Of a stretch of 60,043 nt of DNA, positions 8,069-16,158 are shown piece after piece. This DNA is from a bacterium UBP6_UBA1177. GTDB lineage: Bacteria; UBP6; UBA1177. Each line of letters begins with the position of its first letter. The stretch's first letter is position 1. The stretch lies in the NCBI GenBank assembly GCA_002310995.1, contig DBYV01000044.1:25635-85677 (forward strand), given 5' to 3'. The position numbers were made by a program, and so were the translations under genes. The notes below the pieces were generated by a model, which searched no databases, was not told where the DNA came from, and worked only from the letters and a program-made list of their open reading frames with translations.

Positions 8069-8716
8069 ATGAAAACGTCGAATCGGAACGAACTTACAGA
8101 ATCTCAGGCAAAAGTTTTAAAAACAATCAATGATTTTATTGAAGAAAACGGCTATTCTCCGACTGCTAAGGAGATTTCAGAAATTCTGCACATCACGCAG
8201 ACTTCGGTTTTTGAGCAGCTTGAAAGGCTTGAGAAAAAAAGGTATATAACCCGCCAGAAAGGTGCCGCAAGAACTATCGGTCTTCTGAATCAGCCTGAAA
8301 ATGAAAAGCCTGCCAAAAAGAGCGATGCCGTAAAACTGGTCAAGGTTCCTGTCATCGGAACTATTGCTGCCGGTGTTCCGATTTTTGCCGATGAAAACAT
8401 GGACGGCGAGATTCTTGTCGATGAAAGCAATATCGGGAAGGGGAGGTTCTTTGCTCTTCGTGTCAGAGGCGACAGTATGATAAACGCCGGAATCAACAAC
8501 GGCGATTTAGTTATAATAAAACGTCAGCCGCTTGCCGAAAACGGAGATATCATTGCTGCTCTTATAGACAGCGAGGCTACTTTGAAACGTCTTTCGCTTG
8601 ATAACGGCGAAGTATTTCTTCTTCCGGAAAACGAAAAATATTCTCCGATAAACGTGACATGTCGTGAAGATTTCAGAATTCTAGGCAAAATGGTTACGGT
8701 GGTTACTGTTTTGTAG
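8069..8716 (+). CDS. lexA: LexA repressor
   Basis: The 215-residue protein has an N-terminal winged helix (residues 8-70, with GYSPTAKEISEIL) and a C-terminal S24 peptidase domain. The RecA-stimulated cleavage site is A101-G102 in TIAAGVP. The catalytic Ser is at 136 (RGDSM) and the Lys at about 173 (EATLKRL). It should repress SOS genes and self-cleave after DNA damage. The start follows a GAGGTG site. The recognition helix (QTSVFEQLERLEKK) differs from the E. coli sequence, consistent with a lineage-specific operator. Confidence 0.94.
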   Translation: MKTSNRNELTESQAKVLKTINDFIEENGYSPTAKEISEILHITQTSVFEQLERLEKKRYITRQKGAARTIGLLNQPENEKPAKKSDAVKLVKVPVIGTIAAGVPIFADENMDGEILVDESNIGKGRFFALRVRGDSMINAGINNGDLVIIKRQPLAENGDIIAALIDSEATLKRLSLDNGEVFLLPENEKYSPINVTCREDFRILGKMVTVVTVL

Positions 8717-8734
8717 TTCTCTCTTAACTTCTGT

Positions 8735-8762
8735 TTGACAACCTTATAAATATAGTTAAAAT
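8735..8762 (+). promoter_or_regulatory. Promoter of the porin gene
   Basis: TTGACA (8735-8740) and TAAAAT (8757-8762) are 16 bp apart and followed by TAGCGGTTTTTTT and a GAGGTG ribosome binding site. Confidence 0.65.
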
Positions 8763-8791
8763 TAGCGGTTTTTTTGTGAGGTGTGACAACT

Positions 8792-10282
8792 ATGAACAGT
8801 GTTTTTAAGCATTTATTCGTTTTTATGTTGTTTTTTGTTCCCGTCTGTCTTGCAGCTGAGGAAAACGAACCTGCGGCGGAAGAGAGTAAGCCGGAAGTCA
8901 GTGATACTGTTGCGGCTTCTGCGGAAAATCCGGCTCAGGCAGAAAAGGCTGAAGAAAGCAAAGATGAGAAAAAAGATGATGGCAGAGGATTCGTTTTTGG
9001 TTCTTACGGCAGAGTCCAGCCGGCAACTGATCTTCGCGGTGGCTCTCCGAAATGGGTGAATATTGTCGGTCACGGCAGCAGGCTTGAACAGTCGAGCTAT
9101 GTCGAACTTGATTTTGCCTATCTTTTCAAGAAAATCGGTGACAACGGTCCGCTTTTTGATTTCGTTTCGACTCTTGCTTTTTCAGAATCGCTTTTCCACG
9201 ACAACGGTAAATGGATAGCTTTGAACACGGTCAGAAACCTTTTTGTCAGGGCTGAAAATGTTTTCTGGAAGCCGCTCGGTTTCTGGGTAGGAAGCAGAAT
9301 GTACCGCGGTGACGACATTTATCTTCTCGACTTCTGGCCTCTTGACGACGACAATATTTATGGTGGCGGCGTGACTCTTCACTTCGATACCTGGGCACTT
9401 GAATACTATTTCGGCTTCAACCGTCTTGAAGTTGACTGGCAGTATCAGGAACAGCAGGTTGTATCCGATACTTTCGGTTCCGAAAGCATAACATGGATGG
9501 ACAGGCAGCGCATTGTCACCGGTCTTAAATATATGCAGAGATACAATATTTCCGAAAAGCTTGGTTTAAAATGGAAGCTGATAGGAGAATTTCAGAGGAT
9601 CAGTGCCGGTGAAAAGAGTAACGATCCTTTGGATGAGGACAACTCAATCATTTATCCCGAGGATTTCGGCTGGTCTCTCGGTGCCCAGCTCGGGCTTTTC
9701 GGTTATGCAAAGAACAGTTTTACCGATATTTTCTTCAAATATTCCGGCGGTCTCGCGGCTTACGGCCTGATGAGCGTTCCGTGGGGCTTCGATTCCGATT
9801 ACAAAACGAAAGATGCGAGAGAGTTGCTTTTTGCGGTCACTTCAAACCTTGAAATCGGCTGGTTCGGCGCTATTTTCGGCGGTTATGTCCGTTCTTTCAG
9901 AGATTCCGACGGCAACAAATACGACAACGACGATTTTGTCGAATACACTTTTTCACTTCGTCCGCATTTCTTCATCCACGAAAATTTCTACCTCGCTTTC
10001 GAAGTTTCGCATCAGCTCAAGGATATGAACGGTCTGACAACGCTTAGCAACGGCGAAACCAAGAGCGCTCGTCCGCAGGTCACGAAATTTTCGCTTATTC
10101 CGATCGTAACTTACGGCGGCGGAAACTACGGCAGACCGCAGCTGCGTTTAGTTTACACTCTCGCAGTTCAGAACGACGACGCCCGCTATTCCTACAACAA
10201 AGAAGACTACCGCGCAAAACACTCGATTCTTCACTATTTCGGCCTCAGCGCCGAGTGGTGGTTCAACGTTGACCACAGATAA
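8792..10282 (+). CDS. Outer-membrane carbohydrate porin (LamB/maltoporin-like)
   Basis: I place the start at the ATG at 8792. A GTG nine bases earlier overlaps the GAGGTG ribosome binding site and is less likely. The 496-residue product has a signal peptide (cleavage near VCLA-AEE), an Ala/Glu/Lys-rich segment, then alternating aromatic and polar strands ending W-W-F-N-V-D-H-R. The stretch VGSRMYRGDDIYLLDFW followed by GGGV resembles the GKRFY...D.HMxDFY...GxG motif of maltoporins. It is therefore probably a sugar-specific trimeric porin. The substrate is not evident from context and no sugar genes are adjacent. Confidence 0.75.
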   Translation: MNSVFKHLFVFMLFFVPVCLAAEENEPAAEESKPEVSDTVAASAENPAQAEKAEESKDEKKDDGRGFVFGSYGRVQPATDLRGGSPKWVNIVGHGSRLEQSSYVELDFAYLFKKIGDNGPLFDFVSTLAFSESLFHDNGKWIALNTVRNLFVRAENVFWKPLGFWVGSRMYRGDDIYLLDFWPLDDDNIYGGGVTLHFDTWALEYYFGFNRLEVDWQYQEQQVVSDTFGSESITWMDRQRIVTGLKYMQRYNISEKLGLKWKLIGEFQRISAGEKSNDPLDEDNSIIYPEDFGWSLGAQLGLFGYAKNSFTDIFFKYSGGLAAYGLMSVPWGFDSDYKTKDARELLFAVTSNLEIGWFGAIFGGYVRSFRDSDGNKYDNDDFVEYTFSLRPHFFIHENFYLAFEVSHQLKDMNGLTTLSNGETKSARPQVTKFSLIPIVTYGGGNYGRPQLRLVYTLAVQNDDARYSYNKEDYRAKHSILHYFGLSAEWWFNVDHR

Positions 10283-10316
10283 TTCTTTAAAAAATTCCTA
10301 AAAATTTAATTATGAT

Positions 10317-10322
10317 TATAAT
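10317..10322 (+). promoter_or_regulatory. -10 element upstream of lapA
   Basis: A consensus TATAAT is followed by AATGCGTTTTTT, the motif seen at other starts here. The matching -35 16 bp upstream (TTCCTA, 10295-10300) is weak. Confidence 0.45.
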
Positions 10323-10360
10323 AATGCGTTTTTTGTTGATTTAACTTAAGAAGGTGAATT

Positions 10361-10738
10361 ATGAAACTGGTTAAAAAACTACTTTTTATTTTAATTATAG
10401 CTGTGATTGCAGTTATGATTTCATATTTTGCAAGAATGAATGATACAAATGTCACTCTCAATCTGATTTTTGTCTCCGTAAAGGATATCCAGCTCTGGCT
10501 TCTTTCGCTTTTCTGCTTTCTTGCCGGGGTTATTTTTTCAGTTTTGGCTGTCTTTCTTGATATTATTTTCATGTCTGGCAAGGAAAGAAAGTTGCTTAAG
10601 GAGCTTAAAAAACTCAAATCTGAACTTTCGGCTGTCCGTAATGAAAAACTGGACAATATTGATGAGTCCGATTTGTCGGAAAACAGCGACAGACTGCCTG
10701 TGAAAGAGGAATCAAGCGAAAATAAGGAACAAAATTAG
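10361..10738 (+). CDS. lapA: LapA-domain inner-membrane protein
   Basis: The 125-residue protein has two hydrophobic helices (about residues 5-24 and 42-68) and a charged C-terminal coiled segment. This is the layout of the LapA (DUF1049) domain. In E. coli LapA partners LapB in controlling lipopolysaccharide synthesis through FtsH and LpxC. The TPR/zinc-ribbon gene right after it (nine-base gap) has the LapB architecture, which supports the call. The last 30 residues are Ser/Glu-rich and not conserved in appearance. Confidence 0.8.
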   Translation: MKLVKKLLFILIIAVIAVMISYFARMNDTNVTLNLIFVSVKDIQLWLLSLFCFLAGVIFSVLAVFLDIIFMSGKERKLLKELKKLKSELSAVRNEKLDNIDESDLSENSDRLPVKEESSENKEQN

Positions 10739-10747
10739 GAGTTTGTC

Positions 10748-11791
10748 TTGTGGCTTTTTGATCGCTTCAGGAAAAAAAGCAAAAAATATACTTCGACCTA
10801 CAAATTTTCACCTGAAATACAGGAATTCTTTGACGCTCTGAGGGACTGCCATCTGAATAACCGCTCGGAATATTTTGCCGAATTGAAAAAACTTTCAGGC
10901 AATTATCCTGAGGAACCTGTTTTCTGGCTTTTTGCCGGAGATATTCTGCGTGACAAAAATCCGGAAAAAGCTTTGGAACTTCACCGAGATGTCCTTTTCC
11001 GGCCTGTAACAACTGGTGTTTTCAGAGCTATGGTTCTGGAGCATATAGCACGTGATTATATTGTTCTGAAACAGAATAAAAAGGCTGTTTCTGTGCTGAA
11101 AGACGCTGTGAAATGCGCCGATTATGCTCCCGCGTCTCTTCTTCTTTCGGAAGTTTACGAAGCAGAGTGCGACTACGATGCCGCTTTGGAAGAAATCAAG
11201 AGATATATTTCGCTTACTGATCCTAAAAACGATGTTCTTCTGCACCGTTTCTACGCGAGGGCGGCAAACTGTTTCTTTAGATCAAGAACGGAAAACAAAA
11301 ACGGTGCTTTGAAATGGCTTTCGGCTTTTTCAAAAAAATGTGGTGATGAGCAGCAGTCTCTTATTGCAGATTATATCTCGGCCCTTATCAATGCAAATGC
11401 AAAGAAAAGCTCTGAATACCTTAGAAAAATTGTTGATTCAGGTGAAACTAACGAAATTCTTGCCCGCTCGCTTCTTTTGGTTTTTCAGAACGGAAGCGAG
11501 ATAAATTATGGTGCAGAAGGCGCATATAAAGAGTTGTTTCAGGTACTCTTCAACGAGAATCTCAAATACGAAAGCGGTAAATTGAATGTAGGTGAGGATA
11601 CTCTTGTTTCGCACAAACTTACTCTTAGAAATTATCTTGCCGGCGACTTTAAAATTTTAAATGTAGCGATACCTGATCATTCTTTGTTTGTTTGCAGCGA
11701 ATGCGGCAGAAATTTGACTGAAATTTCACCGGTATGTCCTCATTGTCAGAAAATAACAGGTAGAAAATTTAAAATAAATCAGGAGGCTTAA
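10748..11791 (+). CDS. lapB: LapB-like TPR protein with C-terminal zinc ribbon
   Basis: Translation starts at TTG 10748, six bases after AGGAG. The GTG two bases later is in another frame and stops at once. The 347-residue product has TPR-like helical repeats through about residue 290. It ends with a rubredoxin-like pair of CxxC knuckles (CSECGR ... CPHCQK), the hallmark of LapB/YciM. Unlike E. coli LapB it has no obvious N-terminal membrane helix, so it may be recruited through LapA. It probably acts in lipopolysaccharide homeostasis. The next gene starts directly after its stop codon. Confidence 0.75.
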   Translation: MWLFDRFRKKSKKYTSTYKFSPEIQEFFDALRDCHLNNRSEYFAELKKLSGNYPEEPVFWLFAGDILRDKNPEKALELHRDVLFRPVTTGVFRAMVLEHIARDYIVLKQNKKAVSVLKDAVKCADYAPASLLLSEVYEAECDYDAALEEIKRYISLTDPKNDVLLHRFYARAANCFFRSRTENKNGALKWLSAFSKKCGDEQQSLIADYISALINANAKKSSEYLRKIVDSGETNEILARSLLLVFQNGSEINYGAEGAYKELFQVLFNENLKYESGKLNVGEDTLVSHKLTLRNYLAGDFKILNVAIPDHSLFVCSECGRNLTEISPVCPHCQKITGRKFKINQEA

Positions 11792-12955
11792 ATGAAAAAA
11801 CTGCTTTTTGTCCTTTCTCTTCTTTTGATTCTTTCTTCATGTGGAGGAAATTCAAATTCAAACGAAGATGAAACGAATAAGACTAATGAGATGGCTAATT
11901 TCTTTGCAGCATATCTTGATGCTCTTTGCAATGCATCATCAAAGTGCGCTTCAGGATTTGTAAATGCAGAGAACCTCTCTTATTGTCCGAATACAATACT
12001 TAATTCCACCAAGCCTTTTGAAGCTTTTCACAAAGGCGAGTCTGTTATTTTCAAACATAAGTATGAAATGTTAAAAAATGCCGAAGAAATGGGATGGGTG
12101 ACAGTCGATATGACGCAGGCAAAAGAATGTTTTGCACTTGTTTCAAAAATGGAACCCTGCAATCCGCTTGATGTTCAGCTTCTTGATATTCCTGAATGTG
12201 CCAAAGTTTTTAAAGGAACAAAAATTTTGAGAGATGAGTGCTTCCAGGATGAAGAGTGCAAAAACGGCTGGTGCAATATGCGCGGAAGCTTGTGTCCAGG
12301 CACATGTGTAGATTACAAACAACCGGATCAGGGCTGTAATTCATCGCTTGATAAATGCGTTATCGGATACGAATGCCGTTCTTCTGGCTGTTCGAAATCA
12401 AGCACCGGAGCTGTCAACGATCCGTGTGTGAACAACAGCGACTGCACGACTTTCCTTTTCTGCTATGTAAAAGAGGGGGATTCATTCGGAGTATGCCTCA
12501 AGAGAAAAGGCGAAGGACAGGCCTGCACAGACGCTAACGAGTGTGTCGTCGGTTTAAGCTGCGTGGACAACATCTGCACCCGTTCGAGAATAAGCGATAC
12601 CGTGGGTTCTCCGTGCGGCGTTCAGCCTGAGCAGGACGAAGACGGCAACGATATAGTTCTTGAATGCAACCGCTTCTCGAAACTTGAGTGCGGAGCCGGC
12701 AGTGTCTGCCAGAAAATGCCTTCTGATTCAAATCTCCAGTGTTCTGAATTCTGCGATACCGACAGAGGACTTTACTGTGATTCGTCATCGCATACCTGTC
12801 AGTGGCCGAAAACCGCAGGTCTTACCTGCACGAAAAACGAGCAGTGCGCATCATTTTACTGTGCAGTAGTTTCTGACGCCGCAACTGAAGGTGCCGGAGA
12901 AGTTCGAGTTTGTCAGGAGCCTCAATGTCTGCCGTTTGCTGATGAAGAAGAATAA
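11792..12955 (+). CDS. Cys-rich lipoprotein (Dickkopf-like Cys pattern)
   Basis: The 387-residue protein has a signal peptide with lipobox L-S-S-C (Cys 17). An Asn/Glu-rich spacer is followed by a helical N-terminal region of about 120 residues. The C-terminal part has many Cys in repeated patterns such as CFQDEECKNGWCN, CVNNSDCTTFLFC and CTKNEQCASFYC, resembling the Dickkopf-type Cys-rich domains of myxobacterial lipoproteins. It should be disulfide-bonded outside the inner membrane. It is the third gene of the lapA operon and overlaps the thioredoxin lipoprotein gene by 14 bases. Function unknown. Confidence 0.75.
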   Translation: MKKLLFVLSLLLILSSCGGNSNSNEDETNKTNEMANFFAAYLDALCNASSKCASGFVNAENLSYCPNTILNSTKPFEAFHKGESVIFKHKYEMLKNAEEMGWVTVDMTQAKECFALVSKMEPCNPLDVQLLDIPECAKVFKGTKILRDECFQDEECKNGWCNMRGSLCPGTCVDYKQPDQGCNSSLDKCVIGYECRSSGCSKSSTGAVNDPCVNNSDCTTFLFCYVKEGDSFGVCLKRKGEGQACTDANECVVGLSCVDNICTRSRISDTVGSPCGVQPEQDEDGNDIVLECNRFSKLECGAGSVCQKMPSDSNLQCSEFCDTDRGLYCDSSSHTCQWPKTAGLTCTKNEQCASFYCAVVSDAATEGAGEVRVCQEPQCLPFADEEE

Positions 12956-13487
12956 CTTTTTTATCATTCTTACAATCCTTGTTTTTTCTTTGATTTCCTG
13001 TGCTTCTGCCGACAAAGTTCAGAATCAGGAACAGAGTGAAACTCAGACAGAGCCTGAGCCTCAACCCGTTGAATTAAAGAAGAAACGCTCTCTTGCCGAA
13101 GATATAATTGTTCGTGATATCTACACGAAAGAAGAGTATCCGTTGAGTAAAATCACAATGCATGGTACTGTTTTTATTGAACTTTCTGCAAGCTGGTGTA
13201 AAGCTTGCCCCGAAATGAAGACAACAACGACGAAACTTCTGAGTTACTTCGAAGGAAAAGTCAGTTTTGTGCGGCTTTACCAGTTGAGCGATATTCAGGA
13301 AGATAAGGAATACCGTGATGTTATACCTGAAATGGCGATTGTTTCCTCTCCAAAGGAACTTGCGCTTGAAAAAACCGATGCGATGCCGAGAGTCGTTGTT
13401 TTAAGTAATTCAGGAAGCGAAGTTGTTGCCGATATCACGGGAGTTTATCCGATTCTCTATTATTACGGATTGCTTTCTGAACTCTGA
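12942..13487 (+). CDS. Thioredoxin-fold lipoprotein (CKAC active site)
   Basis: I place the start at ATG 12942, because the product then begins with a proper signal peptide and lipobox L-I-S-C (Cys 20). The 181-residue protein has a thioredoxin-like domain with ELSASWCKACPEM as active site. The cis-Pro region follows near DAMPRVVVL. It is probably an extracytoplasmic disulfide oxidoreductase. The start lies inside the 3' end of the Cys-rich lipoprotein gene, so translation is likely coupled. That partner, or other Cys-rich lipoproteins of this genome, are plausible substrates. The stop codon directly abuts that of the convergent era gene. Confidence 0.8.
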   Translation: MKKNNFFIILTILVFSLISCASADKVQNQEQSETQTEPEPQPVELKKKRSLAEDIIVRDIYTKEEYPLSKITMHGTVFIELSASWCKACPEMKTTTTKLLSYFEGKVSFVRLYQLSDIQEDKEYRDVIPEMAIVSSPKELALEKTDAMPRVVVLSNSGSEVVADITGVYPILYYYGLLSEL

Positions 13488-14420
13488 TTATCTGTCGAAA
13501 TCTTTTTCGAAGCCCACTTTCTGAAGAAGTCTTTCCTTGTCGAACCACTTTTCCTCGACTCTGACGAAAAGACTTAAGCCCACCTGACAGCCGTAAAGTT
13601 CTTCAATATCGTGTCTTGCTAAAGAGCCTATTTTGCCCAAAGTTGCACCTTTTTTACCTAGGACGATTCCTTTCTGGCTGTCTCTCGCGACGTGTATCGT
13701 GGCGTCGATCATCAGAATATCCTTTGTTCTGTGGTCGTGCATCCTTTCGACTGTGACTACGACGGAGTAGGGAAGTTCCTGCGAAAGTTCGAGGAACAGT
13801 TTTTCCCTGATTATTTCCGAAACGAGGAAGTTATCCTCCTGATCGGTCTCCATATCTTCCGGAAAAAGCTGCGGACCCGGCTTGCAGAACTGCTTCAGCC
13901 CTTCGAGAAGCTCTTCTATTCCTAAACCTGTTTTTGCTGAAATCGCGTAAGATGTGGCGAATTTAAAATGCTTTTTGTAAACCGCAATTGTATCGTCTAC
14001 ACGCATTGGTTTTACGGCATCGGCTTTGTTCGCAACGAGTATTACGGGTGTTTTTACGGTAAGGTTTTTAAGAATGTGAGCTTCTTCCTCTCCGATTCCT
14101 TTTTCGGGGTGCTGAGTTGAAACATCAACGAAAAACATGGTGAAATCTGAATCCTGCGCGGCCGAAAAACTGTATTTGTTCATCCAGTTGTTGAGGAGTT
14201 TGCCGAAATCGGTCGAGGTTATTCCCGGAGTGTCAGTGAAGACAATCTGCGTGTCGGGCGCGTTGTAGATCCCGCGGATTTTGTTGCGAGTCGTCTGCGC
14301 TTTCGGGGTGACAATAGAGATCTTCGACTTGACGACTGTGTTCACGAAAGTCGATTTTCCTGAGTTCGGAACGCCGATTATAGCCGCGAATCCAGAGTAT
14401 TTAAGCTCGTTACCCAACAT
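13488..14420 (-). CDS. era: GTPase Era
   Basis: The 310-residue protein has G1 GVPNSGKST, G3 DTPG and G4 NKAD in the first half, then a KH RNA-binding domain with GIVLGKKGATLGKIG. Era binds the 3' end of 16S rRNA and assists small-subunit assembly. The length is normal. Its ATG lies within the last 11 bases of the upstream asparaginase gene, so the two are cotranscribed and coupled. Confidence 0.95.
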   Translation of the reverse strand: MLGNELKYSGFAAIIGVPNSGKSTFVNTVVKSKISIVTPKAQTTRNKIRGIYNAPDTQIVFTDTPGITSTDFGKLLNNWMNKYSFSAAQDSDFTMFFVDVSTQHPEKGIGEEEAHILKNLTVKTPVILVANKADAVKPMRVDDTIAVYKKHFKFATSYAISAKTGLGIEELLEGLKQFCKPGPQLFPEDMETDQEDNFLVSEIIREKLFLELSQELPYSVVVTVERMHDHRTKDILMIDATIHVARDSQKGIVLGKKGATLGKIGSLARHDIEELYGCQVGLSLFVRVEEKWFDKERLLQKVGFEKDFDR

Positions 14421-15429
14421 TTTCGTTTTCCTTTTCGCCGGCGCAGTTTTTCATCATGAAGCGTTTGATTTCGTTGATGTCGGAGTATCTTCCCAAAGCG
14501 ACCATCATCTTGACGAGAGTCGCTTCGCGAGTCATGTCGACTGCGCTGATAAGCCCGTAGAAAGCGGCTTTGGAAGCAACTTCATAAAGTCTGAGATTGA
14601 CTTTTCCGATAGGCGACTGGCTGCAGACCGCGATAGGAACGCAGTTTTCGGCCGCATCCTTGAAAAGCTCTTCCAAACCGGGGTTGTCGCTCGGGATGTT
14701 GCCGCTGCCGTAAGCCTCGATGACGATCCCTTTGACCTTTTTGTTTCTAACCATGACCGAGAATGTCGAAAAGTCGATCCCAGGGAAAAACGGGATTATT
14801 ACGACCTCTTCCATGACTCTTGTGTCGATTTCGAATTTCTCGGCTGGCTTAGGCAGAAAGCGGTGTTTCTTGCTCTCCATGCCGATTCCGAGTTTTATGA
14901 GGGTGTTGTAGTTCGGGCTGTAGAAGGCATCAAAATCCCAAGCGTCTTTCTTTTTCGCCCTGTTTCCTCTGAAAACCGTGTGGTTGAAGAGGATTACGAC
15001 TTCGTTGAGACCGCTGTTTATCGCGACTTCCATTGCATCGACAAGGTTCATGAAAGCATCGCTGCGCCTGTCAATGAGCGGAAGCTGGGCTCCAGTCATG
15101 ACGACAGGTTTGCCTAGATTTTTCAGCATGAAAGACAGGGCTGAAGCAGTGTAGGCCATCGTGTCGGTGCCGTGGATTACGACAAAACCGTCGTATAAAT
15201 CGTAGTTTTTCGCGATATGTTCAGCTATCTGAACCCAGTGTACAGGCCTGAAAAGCGATGAATCGAGGTTGAAAAGCTGCTCCTGAACTATCTCGGCGTC
15301 AAAAAGCGGTTTGATTTTATCCGAGATGTAATCAAGTGCGTAATTTCCGGGTGTCAGAAACCCATGTTCGTTAGATTCCATAACAAAAGTTCCGCCCGTG
15401 TGGATGATAAGTATTTTTTTCTGAGTCAT
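14410..15429 (-). CDS. ansA: Type I (cytoplasmic) L-asparaginase
   Basis: The 339-residue protein has the two threonine motifs of the asparaginase/glutaminase family, HTGGTF near the N-terminus and VIHGTDTMAYTASAL near residue 90, and GAQLPL. There is no signal peptide, and the length and motifs fit the cytoplasmic AnsA type. It hydrolyses asparagine to aspartate and ammonia. A GGAGGG site precedes the ATG and a promoter is visible at 15454-15481. era follows with an 11-base overlap. Confidence 0.9.
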   Translation of the reverse strand: MTQKKILIIHTGGTFVMESNEHGFLTPGNYALDYISDKIKPLFDAEIVQEQLFNLDSSLFRPVHWVQIAEHIAKNYDLYDGFVVIHGTDTMAYTASALSFMLKNLGKPVVMTGAQLPLIDRRSDAFMNLVDAMEVAINSGLNEVVILFNHTVFRGNRAKKKDAWDFDAFYSPNYNTLIKLGIGMESKKHRFLPKPAEKFEIDTRVMEEVVIIPFFPGIDFSTFSVMVRNKKVKGIVIEAYGSGNIPSDNPGLEELFKDAAENCVPIAVCSQSPIGKVNLRLYEVASKAAFYGLISAVDMTREATLVKMMVALGRYSDINEIKRFMMKNCAGEKENENVG

Positions 15430-15453
15430 AGCTCCCTCCTTTGCTGAAAGAGG

Positions 15454-15481
15454 AATTTATATGATATTTTTTTTATTGCAA
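15454..15481 (-). promoter_or_regulatory. Promoter of ansA-era
   Basis: On the minus strand TTGCAA (15481-15476) and TAAATT (15459-15454) are separated by 16 bp. The -10 is a weaker match than elsewhere. Confidence 0.45.
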
Positions 15482-15558
15482 TAGTTTGTTTCTTCAAAAA
15501 CCTTTTTTTAAAATGATTTTTCAATATACTTTCGCGTTATTTGTTTTTAGAGGTTTTG

Positions 15559-16158
15559 ATGGAACAGAAAAAAACGCTTGCGCTTTTCGATTTCGATAAA
15601 ACTATAACCGACAGGGATTCCTTCCTTCCGTTCATGCTTTTTGCATTCGGTTATTTGTGGACGATATGGATTTTTATTGTTTTTTTTCCGATGGGACTCA
15701 TCTGTTTTGCCGGCTTCATACCGCGTAAAAAATTTAAGGAGATGATTTTCAGACACACGATAAAAGGGTGGACAAAAGAGAAATTTCACGATGTTGCGCT
15801 CGATTTTTATCAGAAAAAGATGCGTTCATGGGTTAGAAAATCTGCTGCGGACGAGATAAAAAAACATCTTGAAAACGGTGCCGATGTATCGCTTGTTTCG
15901 GCTTCTCCCGAAGATTGGTTGTGGCCTTTTACCGATGAATACGGTATCAACCTGATAGGAACGAGACTGGAAATAAAAGACGGCGTCTACACTGGCAACA
16001 TTGTTGGTGGCAACTGTCGCAAAGCAGAGAAGGTGAAGAGAGTCAAAGAAGTTTACGATGTCGAAAGTTATTCAGATATCTATGCTTACGGCGATTCAAG
16101 AGGTGATAAGGAAATGCTCGAGATGTCAAACCATCCCCATTTCAGATTTTTCAATTAA
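15559..16158 (+). CDS. HAD-IB family phosphatase
   Basis: The start is taken as ATG 15559, five bases after AGAGG. An upstream TTG at 15541 precedes the ribosome binding site. The 199-residue protein has the HAD motif I DFDKTIT, motif II Ser in SLVSASPEDW, and motif III/IV Lys and Asp in AYGDSRGDKEML. A hydrophobic cap insert (about residues 30-58) looks membrane-associated, as in some subfamily IB hydrolases related to SerB. A small phosphorylated metabolite or lipid is the likely substrate but it cannot be named. The gene is convergent with the HD-domain gene, overlapping by four bases. Confidence 0.8.
   Translation: MEQKKTLALFDFDKTITDRDSFLPFMLFAFGYLWTIWIFIVFFPMGLICFAGFIPRKKFKEMIFRHTIKGWTKEKFHDVALDFYQKKMRSWVRKSAADEIKKHLENGADVSLVSASPEDWLWPFTDEYGINLIGTRLEIKDGVYTGNIVGGNCRKAEKVKRVKEVYDVESYSDIYAYGDSRGDKEMLEMSNHPHFRFFN

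Noticed and set aside
14281..15117. Plus-strand open frame of 278 codons opposite era and asparaginase
   Set aside because: Both minus-strand genes are unmistakable, so this frame is a shadow.
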